This document shows, one piece after another, positions 39,201-51,097 of a DNA stretch of 64,000 nucleotides. How positions within the stretch are numbered: position 1 is the first letter of the stretch; every line of letters begins with the position of its first letter. Below the pieces are notes generated by a model that was not told where the DNA came from, did no database searches, and saw only the letters and a list, made by a program, of their open reading frames with translations. The DNA is taken from assembly GCA_013396915.1 (NCBI GenBank), contig VWZL01002573.1, forward strand, positions 1,610,228 through 1,674,227. The letters are read 5' to 3'. The position numbers and the translations under genes were made by a program. Origin of the DNA: Stercorarius parasiticus (lineage: Eukaryota > Chordata > Aves > Charadriiformes > Stercorariidae).

Positions 39201-41489
39201 GAACGTTCAGAAACTCTGACTTTTCTACATGCAAGTTTTCTACTAAAATGTGTCTGCTCTCAGCTGGTAGGTGAAAGAGCTACTTTTTTCATTGCTGCTG
39301 GTCCTTAACATTCACGTGTTTGCACCCTCAAATTGCTCCTAAATCCGATATCACTCTTGGAGCCCTTGGGAAACAGTCACTGCACATACTGAAGGCACAT
39401 GCAGTCCTCCTGCGCTTCTCGTTTGTGGTGGCTTGTAGCAGTTCTTGAGGGTTATGAGCACCCCCAGGTATTTATGCAACATACTTATTTTAAGTAGGGT
39501 TATGCTTCCTGGTAATTAATTACCCACTCCACTGCTGATTATCCCAAAATACTTGATATCTTTTCATATCCTGTAGAGCAAAAACTCTGGGCACTTTGGG
39601 TCTTTCTATAACAGCTCTTATTTCCATTTTGTAATGGTGAAACTAAATAAATAAAGACAGACTTTTTGCCTCAGTGCATAGATGGGGGGCGGGTATAGCT
39701 AAAAAATGTCTGCACGATGGTTGGAAAGTTGGTATTTATTTTTTCCCACTGTAACCTGTCTTTTGATGGAGATGTTTGAGGCTCACACAGAAATGGGGAT
39801 GAAGCTTAACATAAAAGCTCTAGAGAAGGGGAGCGGTGTGAAGATACCGCTACTGGTCTGCAATTTCGGTGTTACAGTGCAGTGTGTGGTTCTCCTGTGG
39901 TGTTTAAATTTCTACGGGCACAGTTGGGATATCTATGTCTGTGGAAAACCAAGCTCCTCTTGGAGGAACCAAGCACGGTCTGCAAAACAGGCCCTGCCAC
40001 TGAGACTGGAGGAAATCTGCTATTGCTTTACCTTGATTTCTGGAGAGCGGCAAAGAGGAGGCTGCATGTTGTGTCTGGAACAATATGCCTTGTGATCTAG
40101 GACATGACGCTCTTACCTCTGATACTGCCCTTGCAGGTGATCATGAGCATATCATCCTCTTCTGAGTACGTTTCTTCCCATGTTGGATTGGAGAAGTTGT
40201 ACTTGCGTCTTCAGTTCTAAAATGTTTTGATCTGCTGACAAAACATGCTACAGAAGCAGCAAGTTGGGTCTGTTTATGGTGACATGTCACGCTTTTTTTA
40301 AGCACCCTCTCGCAAGTTTTAGGCAAATGGATGCATTTGAAAGGGCTGCAGGAACTTGGCGGGAGCCACTGCTCTATGCAGAGGTAAGAGATGGTAGACG
40401 TGCTGTTCCTGCAACAAGACACTAAGTCTGGCACTGGGTGTAGCCCTGTAATGCCAGGCACCAGCCCTGAGCTCTCTGTGAGCTTGGAGACAGCAATGCC
40501 TCATGGAGAAACAAGGTGCCGGTGACCAGCTGATTGATCGTACCTTCATTCTTTGTATAGTGGAAACTCCTTGATTCCCCTGAGTTTTGCAAGCCCAGAA
40601 ACTGCTGCTTCATGAAAGGAAAGCTCCTGAGCAGAGCTGAACCTCTCATGCTGTACCAGTGTCCCACCCTGGGGCTATGGTTGTAATCAACTGCCTATCA
40701 CTTCTGTTTAAGGTAGTGGCTGTTGCTGAGGTCAAAACCATCATCTCCTTTGGGCCGTGGTGTGCAAGGGGTAGGTAAGATGAGTATTGCATCTCTAAAG
40801 CACTCCAGATGCATTGTGTGGAGTACGATAACAATGATGTCACACACGAAATGGTGTCACACCACCAACTCTGCCAAGTGCCCACGTATGGTTCATGTTC
40901 ATTTTGCAGAGCTTGAACCCATCTGGTTGGGAAGAAGATGTGTTAATGAGCCTCTTAATAGGCATTTGAGATCAGCATTTGTTGGTAGGCAGGAGACCTA
41001 CTGTCCGTTACCTGTGTGGGGCTCCACAGCCCTGCTTGAGGGGGGCATCTCACTGCTTCATGTCCCCATTGAGGGCTCATTGCCCAGTGCTCCAGATGGA
41101 CCATCGGTCTGTGTGCCCATGCCAGTAAGTTGTCACCAGGCTTCTGGCTCGGGTTACCCACAAGTATATGTTGTAGGCTGTCGAAACACTTTAGGGAATC
41201 TGTGTTACTAGCAGCAGAAAAAGAAACCTATTCTGGGATTGTCACTTAATCTGAATTTCAAGGTAGTTGAAAGAAAAAGTGGGGTCAAGGAGGGAGGGAA
41301 TTCTGCAGCACCAGGTTAGCTCTGCTCCACCGTGGGCATCTGAAGGAGCTCAAAACCACATTCAAAACAAGACACATGGACAAAATAACCTCCAAGCCTC
41401 TCCTCCCTGCTTTGACTTCAAATATGTCCCCTATTCCTGCAATAGGGCGACAGCCAATTCGTTTCACGAGAGCTGGGCTGAGAAAATGT
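39201..41489. other. ORF-dense non-assigned stretch
   Basis: Holds the longest non-transposon frame in the window, 162 codons at 40723-41211 (plus). Also present are 129 codons at 39706-40095 (plus) and overlapping minus-strand frames of 106, 76, 81 and 79 codons at 40141-40885. None of the predicted products resembles a family I recognise, and long frames on both strands compete for the same bases. It may be GC-moderate chance, an unrecognised exon region or a decayed retroelement. I make no gene call. Confidence 0.4.
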
Positions 41490-41720
41490 TTTGATTAACT
41501 AGAATAGCCCCGTTTATTTAGGTGTTGCAAATTTTGGGCAAAGGCCGCCAACTATCTTTAAATTAGACACTGTAATAGGTGATGATTGTGCAATGTGGAC
41601 TTGGAGCTTTAGCATGTGAACATTAAATTTATTACTGTACCCTCTGAGCTTGGATCTCACTTGCCAAATAGGCTAATCTACTAATTCACTTTGCTCCTAG
41701 CTGCTCGCAGAACAAAACCA
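41490..41720. promoter_or_regulatory. Candidate conserved non-coding element
   Basis: Contains GATTAACTAG at 41493-41502, TTAAATTAGACAC near 41559-41571 and CTACTAATTCAC near 41678-41689, without repeats. An enhancer role is inferred from word content only. Confidence 0.22.
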
Positions 41721-43899
41721 ACTTTCAAACATTTCTCCATTTGCAATTGTAATCAAAGGACAAGCAGTGATACAAGAAATGAAGCAATGTGGGTGAAGTA
41801 GAACAAAATCATTTAGTGGGCTACTGGAGGAACAATTTAAAATGTTTAAACATGCCAAAAGGAAGGGGGGGGGGCGGGTAGACCAGAATTCCACTTTCAT
41901 GAACAACGTATCAGAAAAATGAGTGAAACTATATAAAGTGCTGGCTAGAACTCTAAGGTGAGGGTGTTTTGGGTTTCTTTTTTTATTTTATTTTATGTAT
42001 TTAAGGATTTAATGCATCTGAAAATTTGGCATGCGAGTTCCAGTATTGGAGGCCTGACCTAACGTTATCCTTGTGGTTAACATGGTTCCTCAGTCCAGGG
42101 GCGTATCGAGTTTGGATGGTACCAGGGAATGAATGGGAGTTCAAACAGTGCGAATGGGGTTAGAGATCTGAGGTGAACAAGTATTCTTGGCTAGAAGCAC
42201 AAAGGTGGTGAAGAGGTTATATCACCTGATGGCTGGGTTAGAGAAGAGTATTATGGTGAGGACTGGGATTTTATGTTATGGCACTAATGTAATCAGTAGG
42301 CTTTCTTCAACTTCACATTCCCTTTTTTTTTTTTTAATAAAGTCAACAAAATGTTCCAAAACTAGCTTCTTTTTCTATCTTCTTTTTAATTTTTTTTTTT
42401 AATTCCCTCCCCTTACCCCTGAAATGTCATACAAAACCCTCCAGCTCTCTTCTCCAGGCTCAATTAGTGCTTTCAGTTCAGATTAGGTTTCGGTATCCAT
42501 CCGACCCTCCCTGTGGGGTTTCAAGGTCCTCTGCAGCCCTCCTGGCCACCGCCTTCCCACCAGCAGAACTCTGCTCCCTGCAGGTCTCTCCCAGGCACGC
42601 TGCCCACGGGACATGGCCGGAATCTCCTCTTGCTCTTAATCATTGTTGATTAAAGTCAGTTGCAAACTGCTTTTTTTATTTGGCGTAGAGATGTGTGACT
42701 GCTACCTTATCTCCTCCAGCCCGTAGATGCTGCAAGCAACCTGCTGTCCAAGCATACCTGCTTTATGGGGAATGGCAAGTGGAAAGGGGTGGCGAAATAT
42801 TCACCTGATCTTTTCCTGGTGAATATTACTGCTTGGTTGTGTTGGTTTTGGGTTGGGTTTTTTTTTTTTCCCTTTAGTTTTCTTATCTTTTGCTAAATAT
42901 GTTCTACCGGTTCTGGTTTGATTGTTGGTTTTTGTTTGGTTTTTTTTCCTTCTGGTTTTCTTTTACCTGGTAGAAGACCAACTTTCTGAACCGTGGTGTG
43001 GTCTAGAAAAATGAATTCATCTGAAGACAGACGTAGAGAAAGGGAATGAAACAGATAAAAAAATTTAAAAAAAAGTCTTTATCTTCTTCAGCCTGCCACA
43101 GTGAGGGTTGAGAACCCATGTTAGGGTTTTTATATGAACTTTGGGATGTGGGCTTATCACCAGGGAAGCGAAAGACCTTTAAATTAGACAGCAGTGTTGG
43201 TCCCCATTCATCCCCTTCCTTTCCAACTACTTTGTGTCTGTGTTTCACTAAAACAAGAAGTAATACTTGCCTTTTGCAAGGGCAAGAAGAAGAGGAGGCT
43301 TTTCTGAGCACTCTGTTATCTTTTCCAGACTAATTAAAAGCTGCAGAAGCCCATGTAAAAAAAAAAACAAAACCAAAAACAGATGACTACTTGGGACAGT
43401 ATCAAATGATTATAAATTTATTGTTGATCCAAACTAGAAATCCCAAGCTAGAAGGAGAGAGGAAGAGGGGGGGAAGGAGAACAAAAAAAGCAAGCAAACA
43501 AAAGAGTGTTGCCAAATTCTCCTTTTCCCCTCCTGAACCTTTTCCTGTTCTCAGACCAGGGAGCCTAGTCCAAAGTGTGGTAATAAGTATATATTGTTAT
43601 TTGAAACAACTAGATGAATGTTTAACTGCCCAGGAGCTTTTCTTATCTGTGTAGCGTTACAAAGGTATAAAACCCCCTTATTAGCACCCTTTAATGATGA
43701 GTTGGATTTAATGGCCCTGAGGTACCCTTTGAGCCACCACCTCCTCCCAAATGGTCGGTAACCCTCAGGAGGTGCCCTGTACATTGCTCGTTATTGCTTA
43801 AATAAATATGTTGTAGCTTTTTCAAAAAAATAATAAATATTTGTGCCGCTGTCCCTTTAGCACGCTTGTTTTTCTCCTTCCAAGAAGGGGTAAAGCATG
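41721..43899. other. Non-coding DNA with G-, T- and A-rich tracts
   Basis: No gene recognised. A ten-base G run followed by CGGG lies at 41865-41878, and T-rich tracts at 42320-42405 and 42850-42960. Short frames of up to 102 codons (43003-43311, minus) have no known domain. A 10-bp inverted repeat lies at 42796-42827. Confidence 0.5.
42796..42827. repeat. Inverted repeat, 10-bp perfect arms
   Basis: AATATTCACC (42796-42805) and GGTGAATATT (42818-42827) are exact reverse complements separated by 12 bases. It could form a small cruciform or be a dimeric protein-binding site; neither can be shown here. Confidence 0.85.
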
Positions 43900-44620
43900 G
43901 CAAAAAAATTGTGCTTTATTGCGCCCTTGTAACCCCTCTGACTGTTGAACCGGAGCAGAGGTTTACAAAACTGGACAGTTTTTAAAAAACATGTATACAT
44001 AATATTGCATACATAATTGATGGGAATGGTTCCAAAAGAATCTATTGCATAATTGCCTAATTAATACAATCTGTAATAATTAAAAATCCTTTGGAGAATT
44101 TGTGAAAACACTTTTACTATGCATGTGTCGTAGGTAATTTTTAGACTCAATGTCTCAGCTGTTTGCTTTTTTTTTTGTTGTTGTTGTTGTTTTTAATTTG
44201 GTCTTTCAAATTGCCAACAGTCTTATTGCTGCCTTGTGGCCCAGGCACTTAACAAATTTCATTTCTCAAATGGAAGGGACTGAATTTTTCTCCCCAGAAG
44301 TGCAGTTCGCAGGCAAGGGCAACGCTCAGCGCTAACTTTTCTTTTGCAGACAAAAACACAAAGTGCAGGTTTACATAAGTGTATTTCGAGGGCTTTTTTC
44401 AACTGTTGGAGAGACTTAATAAAGAAAAATAAAAATTTCAAAGTAACAAAAATTGCTTCTGGGCGAGACTTTTAAATCAAGGTACAGAAATTGATTTTGT
44501 AGTTGCATTATAGCCCCACTTATCTCCAAACGGTCCTACAGTGCAATTGTATTAGTGGTACTTATTTTCTGTAGGAGATATTCTGGAGCGTTATATAAAC
44601 CTCTGCTTCTGCAAATCTCT
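43900..44620. promoter_or_regulatory. Candidate conserved non-coding element
   Basis: Two TAATTA cores at 44058-44063 and 44077-44082 lie within 25 bases, beside repeated ATTGCATA-type words (44021-44052). A GTTGTTGTTGTT tract occurs at 44177-44191. There is no transposon wording and no meaningful frame. The cluster resembles homeobox-bound enhancers; conservation is untested. Confidence 0.3.
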
Positions 44621-45239
44621 TCTGTGTGGCCTGTGGTGATGCCTATTTGTACATTTCAGATGTACAGGCGGGACGTGAGGTGCTGCCCCAAAATTGCTTT
44701 TCCTTGGTGATGAAGGTCCGGTGCTCTCGTGCAGCCGGTGGCCCTCAGTCTCTGGTTATTCCATACCTTTTCTAAGGAAAGGACAAGCTGATTGACAGCA
44801 AACTGTGCTCAGGAAAGTGATGCACGTAATTTTAGCAAAAATAAGAGGAGGCACTTATTTAACAGCTGGACAACTCCAGTCCTCTGCCCCTGTGTCTGGA
44901 GCTCTTGCTGTTATATTCAGCGGAGCAGCCCTGCAGCCGAGCAGAGGAGCCGCATTAGCCCCATGGATGCACCGTTTCTCATCAGTTCTCCTTTCTCTGC
45001 CTCTAAGATAGCATGGGAAAGACTTTTATTTCCCTTTCCATTTCCTTTTTTTTTTTTAAAAAACAAAACAAAACAAAACAAAAACCAAACAGGCATCACA
45101 AGCAAAGGGTAATGGTGAAATCTGCGCTGTCCTGGACAACCCCTGCGACTGCAGCTGATGCCAGCGCTACAAGCAGAAGCTTTTTCCTCATTTTCCTCCC
45201 TCTGTTTTACGAAAAATAAAATGCTTTTGATTTGTTAAA
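44621..45239. other. Non-coding DNA with poly-T/(AAAAC)n
   Basis: No gene recognised. The 106-codon plus frame at 44792-45112 runs into the simple repeat and competes with a 68-codon frame in the same strand. Confidence 0.5.
45046..45085 (+). repeat. T12 run followed by (AAAAC)n
   Basis: Twelve T bases (45046-45057) lead directly into about five AAAAC units (45058-45085). The adjoining T and A runs can fold on each other. Confidence 0.9.
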
Positions 45240-45700
45240 TGCAGTTGAAAAGACTCTGTCTACTAACACCTTAATATCAGGTAATTAGTTAAAATTGGGG
45301 CATCCCAGGACCTGTAATCTTGACTTTGCTATTACCAAATCCTCAGCAGTTAAAAAGCCGAGCAGCAAACTCTTAAAACCGACACTGGCTCCTTGTCGGC
45401 AAGAGAAATTTTTCTTTGAATAAATGATTAAGCATAGTGGACAGCATTAAGTGTGTGGTCAATGCAGGAGGTGCTCAATGAATAATTATTAGAAAATAAA
45501 GGATTTTTTTTGCTTTATCGAAGTGTGGGATTGCATCAAATTGATTCTTAATTGTGAAATCCATTTTTCACCTCAAAAGAGCCACTTTCATAGTTTTGTC
45601 AGCTCAGTCTGTTGTTTAACTTTGCAGTAACCGGAAAGACTCTGTGGTACCTGAAATGAAAGTGTTCACCTTCGTATACTTCTTCTGTGTTTTATAAGGC
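45240..45700. promoter_or_regulatory. Candidate conserved non-coding element
   Basis: Contains CAGGTAATTAGTTAA at 45278-45292, a 15-mer that recurs exactly at 49083-49097, plus AATAATTATTAG near 45480-45491 and AAATTGATTCTTAATTG near 45538-45554. It is transposon-free. An enhancer role is inferred. Confidence 0.3.
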
Positions 45701-48599
45701 TGACAGAACTAATTCGTTTGCCAGTGAACGCAGACTGGACAATTTGGCCTTTTGGGTTTATTAATGATCATTGAATGGCAGCAGATGGGGGAGAAAAAAA
45801 AAAAGATGGAAAACTGCAAAGGGGAGATGTTGAAGTCTGGTCTTATGGAAGAGACTTTGGTTTTCTTTTTGGTTTCTGGAGGCTGGTCGGGGCATGCCCG
45901 GCAGCTTTGCCTGGGAGCTGGCTGGGATGAGCACCGGGGGAAGGATGCCCTTTGGCTTTCTGACCTGTTTTCATGTTGTTGCTCTTCATCAAGGATGCTG
46001 AGCATGTTGTGTCAGCGTAGGAAGTCACTTTTGCTTTCTGGAGAGCACCTGTAACTTAATTTGGACTTTTTCTGATGTAATTGTCTCTCCATAACAAAGC
46101 GTATTTTCCAACCTTGCTGTTGTAAGGAGCGTGCACATCAGTTTTGGACTCAAAGTCAGTAAACAAGGACTGAAGATCAGCCCAAATGCGTGCCGTTCAG
46201 TTCCCAAACCATGGGGCTGCAGTTCAGGAACGAGTGCTGCAAGAACTTCCCCCTCCCTCAGTGCCGCTGTAAATCTTCCAACCTCAAAATCTGCCCCAAC
46301 TTTTGGCAGCAAGGTTCGGGCAAGTTAAGGAGCTGTTGTGTTCTCCCCAGATACATTGTGTACCTAAGATATTTAATTCTGGCTGCAGATGTTAAGTAAC
46401 TTCTTGATTTTTTATATTTTTTTTTTATAACCCAGCCTACTAAAATACTTCTTTTTTTTAATCCCTGTTTTGCAATCGCTATGAATCATATGATCAGCCT
46501 AAGGATATACATTTTGCAAATGGAACCAGATTATTATTAGTCTTAGCTATTTCAGCATGGGGAATAAAGAAGAAAAGAATGTTCTATGTGCGTTTTGCAG
46601 ACCAGTTGCAATTTGTTTGAACAACTTCTCAAATACACACCGAGGAAGGTAATGACCCCATGGAATAGTTTCATGCGCACAGGGTGGCTCGTATCAATGG
46701 TAAGTTGGAGAAACCTGGAATGCCACTTTTGGTCCCTAAAATAAAATAAATAAAAAGACCGAAAACCCAAGAAAAACATATTTGGGGTTTAAATGAAAAG
46801 AAACATGCACATTCCTATGATCTTGTTTAGGGTTTTGTTGTTTTTTTTCCCCCCACTGGCAAGAGATTTCTTGAGAGAAATTGTGCCAACAAATTAGCAT
46901 TTCCAGTCCTTTAATATACATTCCTGGAGGTATTCTTTTCCAAAGAGAGCACTTCTGGGAATGACAGCGACATGCTTGGGATGGCTCCAGCTGTCTGGCA
47001 GTGAGGTGTGCTCAGCATCACTTGCCTTTCAGTGGTTGTTGTAAGGTACCTGTGTCTTATTTGTTGTGTTATACCTTTGAAGTTTTGCCTCTTTGACTCT
47101 TTAAAAAGATAACACGCCTGCCAGGCGCTTCTTGGTAGCCTGCCACAATTCAAATGCTAACCTGTAACTTCTCCTGAAGTCACCACTCAGGTGTCACGTA
47201 TCGCTTTCAGTAATTTTTTTTGATGGCCATAATATGGCCATGACTGGTGTTACTCTTACTCCACTCTTGTTTTTATTTTCATGTGTCTTTGCAAACAGTT
47301 ACGCTAATCTGAAATGAACAGTGGTTGTTTAAATCATTTGTGACCTAGTGGTGTAAGAGGATGTAGCACATCATCTGAAAGGCTACAGTATGTTTTGTGA
47401 CATCATCGTGACATGATGTAAAACATCATGTGACAGCTCTTATTGCACAGGTGTCATTACATTTTGCATCAAAATGCTGAAAATACCTTTTGTCAGTTTG
47501 CTAATTGCCTTGTGTTCCTGTCTGGTAACCTCCAGCACCATCACCTTGGTGAGATGTAGAGGGATGAACGCAATGGAACTTCTACCCTTGTGCCCAATGC
47601 TACCCTGTCCCGTACCAGCTAAGGCTGCAGCTTACAGCTTACTCCTGTTCTGCTTTGTGGCATTATCTTGATTGCTTTTGACTCTACAATGGTTTTATAA
47701 GGATTTGTTTAAAGGCTTGAGGACTGCTCTTTGGGCTAGAAAGTCTTCCACTGCTCCCACGTTCAGCCATTGTCAACTCTTGACTTCAGGAAATAGAATC
47801 TGAAACTCTAATGTGAGAGTTTTTAAGGTCTTGGAGCCAGTGATCAACAGGTCCAGTGGGGAGGTGAATGACATCCATTAGGACTGGAGGGCTGGCACTG
47901 CAAGGCTTCTTGTGGCCCTTGCTCTGGGAAAGTGCTGGTAAAGTTGTCAAAGCTCTTCTGACAAATCTGAGAAAAATGGATAATGGATAATGAGCTTTCT
48001 GAGCTCTGGATAATGACACCTTGGCATGCAAGGAAAAAAGGGAGGCACACGTTAATAGCAATGATAAATAAAGTGTATTTGTTTGTTGTTTGTTTTTATT
48101 TAAAAAAAAAAAAGTCACAAAGACATTGTTGTAGATCTGATTATCTTTCCTAGTTGTGTTTTCCCATTGGCTTGAACTGACCCAGGATTTCACTGCTGAA
48201 ATGTAGAGTTTATCTGAACATTTAGGTCATACTGACTGCTGGGGATGTACCATTATTATTTTATTTTTTTTAAAGGTCGGTGTCTGCTGCTGCCTAGAAA
48301 TGCAGTTTTACTTGTTGCACAGAGTTTACCCTACTAAATGCCTGGCAGCGCAGCAGAGTTTTTCATTTATACTCAGTCCTGTTATGAGCCTTGTTGTACT
48401 CAGTCGGATAGGTCTGCAAGTGGGATGCTTGCTCTGGGACAGCTAGGAGTCGTTTTCTGCCTTCCTGAAATAAAATAGGCACAGAAAAAGCTATGAAAGT
48501 ACTTTTCTCCAAAACATAATTGCATCAACCACAGGAAATGCATCTATAATATATAAAGCAATATCCATGCCCTCAAAAAAGACCTATCCCTCGATTTCT
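45701..48599. other. Non-coding DNA
   Basis: No gene recognised. Frames of up to 135 codons (47786-48193, minus) overlap others and show no domain. Contains a poly-A run at 48102-48112 and the palindromic cluster near 47398-47431. Confidence 0.5.
47411..47431. repeat. Perfect 9-bp palindrome beside a TGACATCA word
   Basis: ACATGATGT (47411-47419), spacer AAA, ACATCATGT (47423-47431). The upstream TGACATCA (47398-47405) resembles a CRE/AP-1 half-site pair. Several GTGACAT words cluster within 40 bases. A regulatory role is possible but unproven. Confidence 0.8.
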
Positions 48600-49330
48600 A
48601 ACTTTGTGTAAAGTTGAAATACTTGGCCTGTTGTAAGCTTTAAAAGAATAAAGTCCAACATCCCTCATTGTGATTTATTGTTGCTGGAATAGAAATCTTT
48701 CACATCTAAAATCAGTCTGGGCTATTATGGACTCAAACTGAAGCAACCGGAGTGTTACATATGGATCAAATGTAGCCCATAATTAACCAATGCCAGCATT
48801 ACGTTATTACCGACAATTTACAATTACAGTCCATTTACACAGTGCTTTATTCTGTGATTATCCCACGGAAATTTGTGATAACTATCAGTGCAATCAGTAA
48901 AGCTTACATTGAAACTTTTTAAAACAACCGAGCATGAGAAATAAGATAAGCTATTGGAGAATTTTACAGGTGTTACAAAAATTGGTCAAGGAATTATCAT
49001 CAGTATATTTATGATTCATGTTGTTACCCACTCTTTTTCTTTGCGTAGGACCACTTTGCCGATACTTTTTGATAAGAGTTTACAGGTAATTAGTTAAGTT
49101 ATGATCCCTTGCACTTTTTCCTTTAAGTCTAAAATTAGGCACGTTTAGGACAGTTTAATTACTTGGATTGTTTTAAACATGGAGCTTTATGGAAATCCCT
49201 GTTTTGGGATTGAAACCTCTGATTCAAGCTTGAAGCAGAATTTTCTTAGGCTTTTGGATAAATCACCTCTTGTGGCTTTGCTTAATTTTCTCCTCTCGCT
49301 CCTCCCCAATTACCTAAAAATGCTTTAAGA
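48600..49330. promoter_or_regulatory. Candidate conserved non-coding element, strongest by eye
   Basis: About 730 bases with no repeats, no homopolymer longer than six and many regulatory words: CCATAATTAACC at 48778-48789, ATTACAGTCC and TGTGATTATCCC around 48823-48865, and CAGGTAATTAGTTAA at 49083-49097. Its even composition and lack of transposons contrast with the flanks. It would be the first stretch to test for deep conservation. There is no reading frame of note. Confidence 0.35.
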
Positions 49331-50106
49331 AAGAGCTCGTGACGGTGGTTTCCATCTTCCATGCACGGTGTGATTGAAGCAGAAGCTTAAGGAGAAAATG
49401 AAGTCATGAAACCTCAGTTAACTGCAAGTAAAAATAAATGACCAAAAAAGAAGTGAGGTGTGAAGTAGGTAAATTTTTAGTAGCTCTGGAATACAGATTC
49501 CTAGTAAATTTGTTGCAGATGCCATGATTCATATAGTTTTATTGCATACAAAGTTTATTTTGCAAATTATGGATCCTTTGATACCACTGTGATGGGTGCT
49601 TTAGAAATCCTTGATAGTATCCTTGATGGAAGTATGTAAACCAGGCAGTGAATACCAATGCCAGAGGCACACACCAAAGGGTTTTATGTTGGTCAGGGAC
49701 TAGATTTTTATCCTCTGTTTTAGAAGAAGATATTTATTACAAGAAAGTCTTCCTGATAATTTTTTTAATGGTGTGCAATGGAGCATTATTTAATTAAATG
49801 TCATATAAGCTGGACAAGGAGAAGTTCAGTCGGGCAACTTGGGGTGCTTTATAATTTGTTCCTTTACTATTAGTTAGGCAGCTGTACGCAGATTGTCAGG
49901 TTTCCTAAATGAAGAATCACTGTCTCTGAATGCGTGAGGAAATATGATTTCAGGCAACCTGTAGCTCAAAGCAACTGGAAACACATCTTCAGCAAGGTAC
50001 CCCCGCCCGTAAATATATAAAAAGGCTCGAAGGTCTTCCTTATGGAGAAATTAAATGAACCTACTGTAAGTGACACAATGTTGAGACTGGGGACATAAAA
50101 ATTGCT

Positions 50107-50142
50107 GGAGGGAGGGAGGGATGGAGGTGCGGGGGGCGGGGG
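50107..50142 (+). repeat. G-rich tract with quadruplex-like spacing
   Basis: GGAGGGAGGGAGGG followed by ATGGAGGTGC and GGGGGGCGGGGG. Four or more G3 tracts with short loops fit the usual G-quadruplex pattern. Function is unknown. Confidence 0.75.
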
Positions 50143-50370
50143 AAGAAAAAGCAAAGTTCGTTATAGCAACAAGAACAGGCTAAAAAGTAAGATAGAGGTG
50201 GTCATTTATCCAAAGATTCCAATAAAATGTGTCCAGTTTTGTTCACTTAGGTCTGGCAGTGTCAATCTGAATATTGCTATTTAACCTCCAGCCTTTATGT
50301 TCAGCGGAGGATGCCTGCTACCATCTTTATGAGAACCTCACTAAGAGAGACAGTCACTGATCTCTTGCTT

Positions 50371-50436
50371 CCCAAAAACAACCAACCAACCAAACAAAAA
50401 ACCCCAAACGCAAACAAAACAAAACCAAAAAACCCT
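50371..50436 (+). repeat. A/C-rich low-complexity tract
   Basis: Units such as AACCAACCAACC, AAACAAAAAACCCC and AAAACAAAACC, with almost no G or T over about 65 bases. Confidence 0.8.
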
Positions 50437-51069
50437 TGCCCATTACAAAAAAATGAAGGCCCAACATGTTCAAAAATGCTGCCTGGGTGGTTGGATGTTC
50501 ATCTGAAAAAGTCATCGACAATTGTGGTAACCAAAACTTGTAGTGAAGCTCGTAGAGTAATTTGGACAAAGGAAGCGAACAAATATTTGCATTTAAATTG
50601 GGAGCTGAGCAAAGGCTTGCCACAGTTAAACTGGTCAGAGAGCCTCTGGCTTGGGTAGTTTGATGTCCAGAATACTATGTGGTAAACTTCCGTAAGCTAA
50701 GTATAATTTAAGACACGGTTCTCTGTGAAAATGAAAGCTTTGCTTGGACCACTTAGGGGGAGATATTTTTCATATATGCTCATTCATATGTGTCTAATTT
50801 CATTCCACATAAATTTGCTGGGAATTTAACCACAGCTGTCAGTCGGAGCTGAGTTAGGCCAGTGCTGATCATTTCAATTGTCTGATCAAAATGCCTTTGA
50901 TGCCTTTATTGGAAACATTAAGAGAATTAATACCTCCCAGAATCAAAACAAGGGAGGAACCGAGGGGGATAGAAATAGTAAGAAAACCAGGGGTATGTCA
51001 GAAGACCAAGACATCTTGAGTTGAAATCCTGATGCGGAAACCTTAGGGTAACTGCACACCTTAGAACTC

Positions 51070-51097
51070 CTTTCCTTAGGGAACTTTCCTTAGGGAA
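51070..51097 (+). repeat. 14-bp tandem duplication
   Basis: CTTTCCTTAGGGAA occurs at 51070-51083 and again at 51084-51097; a diverged third copy, CTTTCTTAGGGAA, is at 51121-51133. The TTAGGG inside is incidental and not telomeric. Confidence 0.85.

Noticed and set aside
47220..47245. GATGGCCATAATATGGCCATG palindrome resembling a CArG box
   Set aside because: The central A/T block is seven bases rather than six, and the palindrome is imperfect at its centre. ATGGCCAT is self-complementary, which inflates the impression of symmetry.
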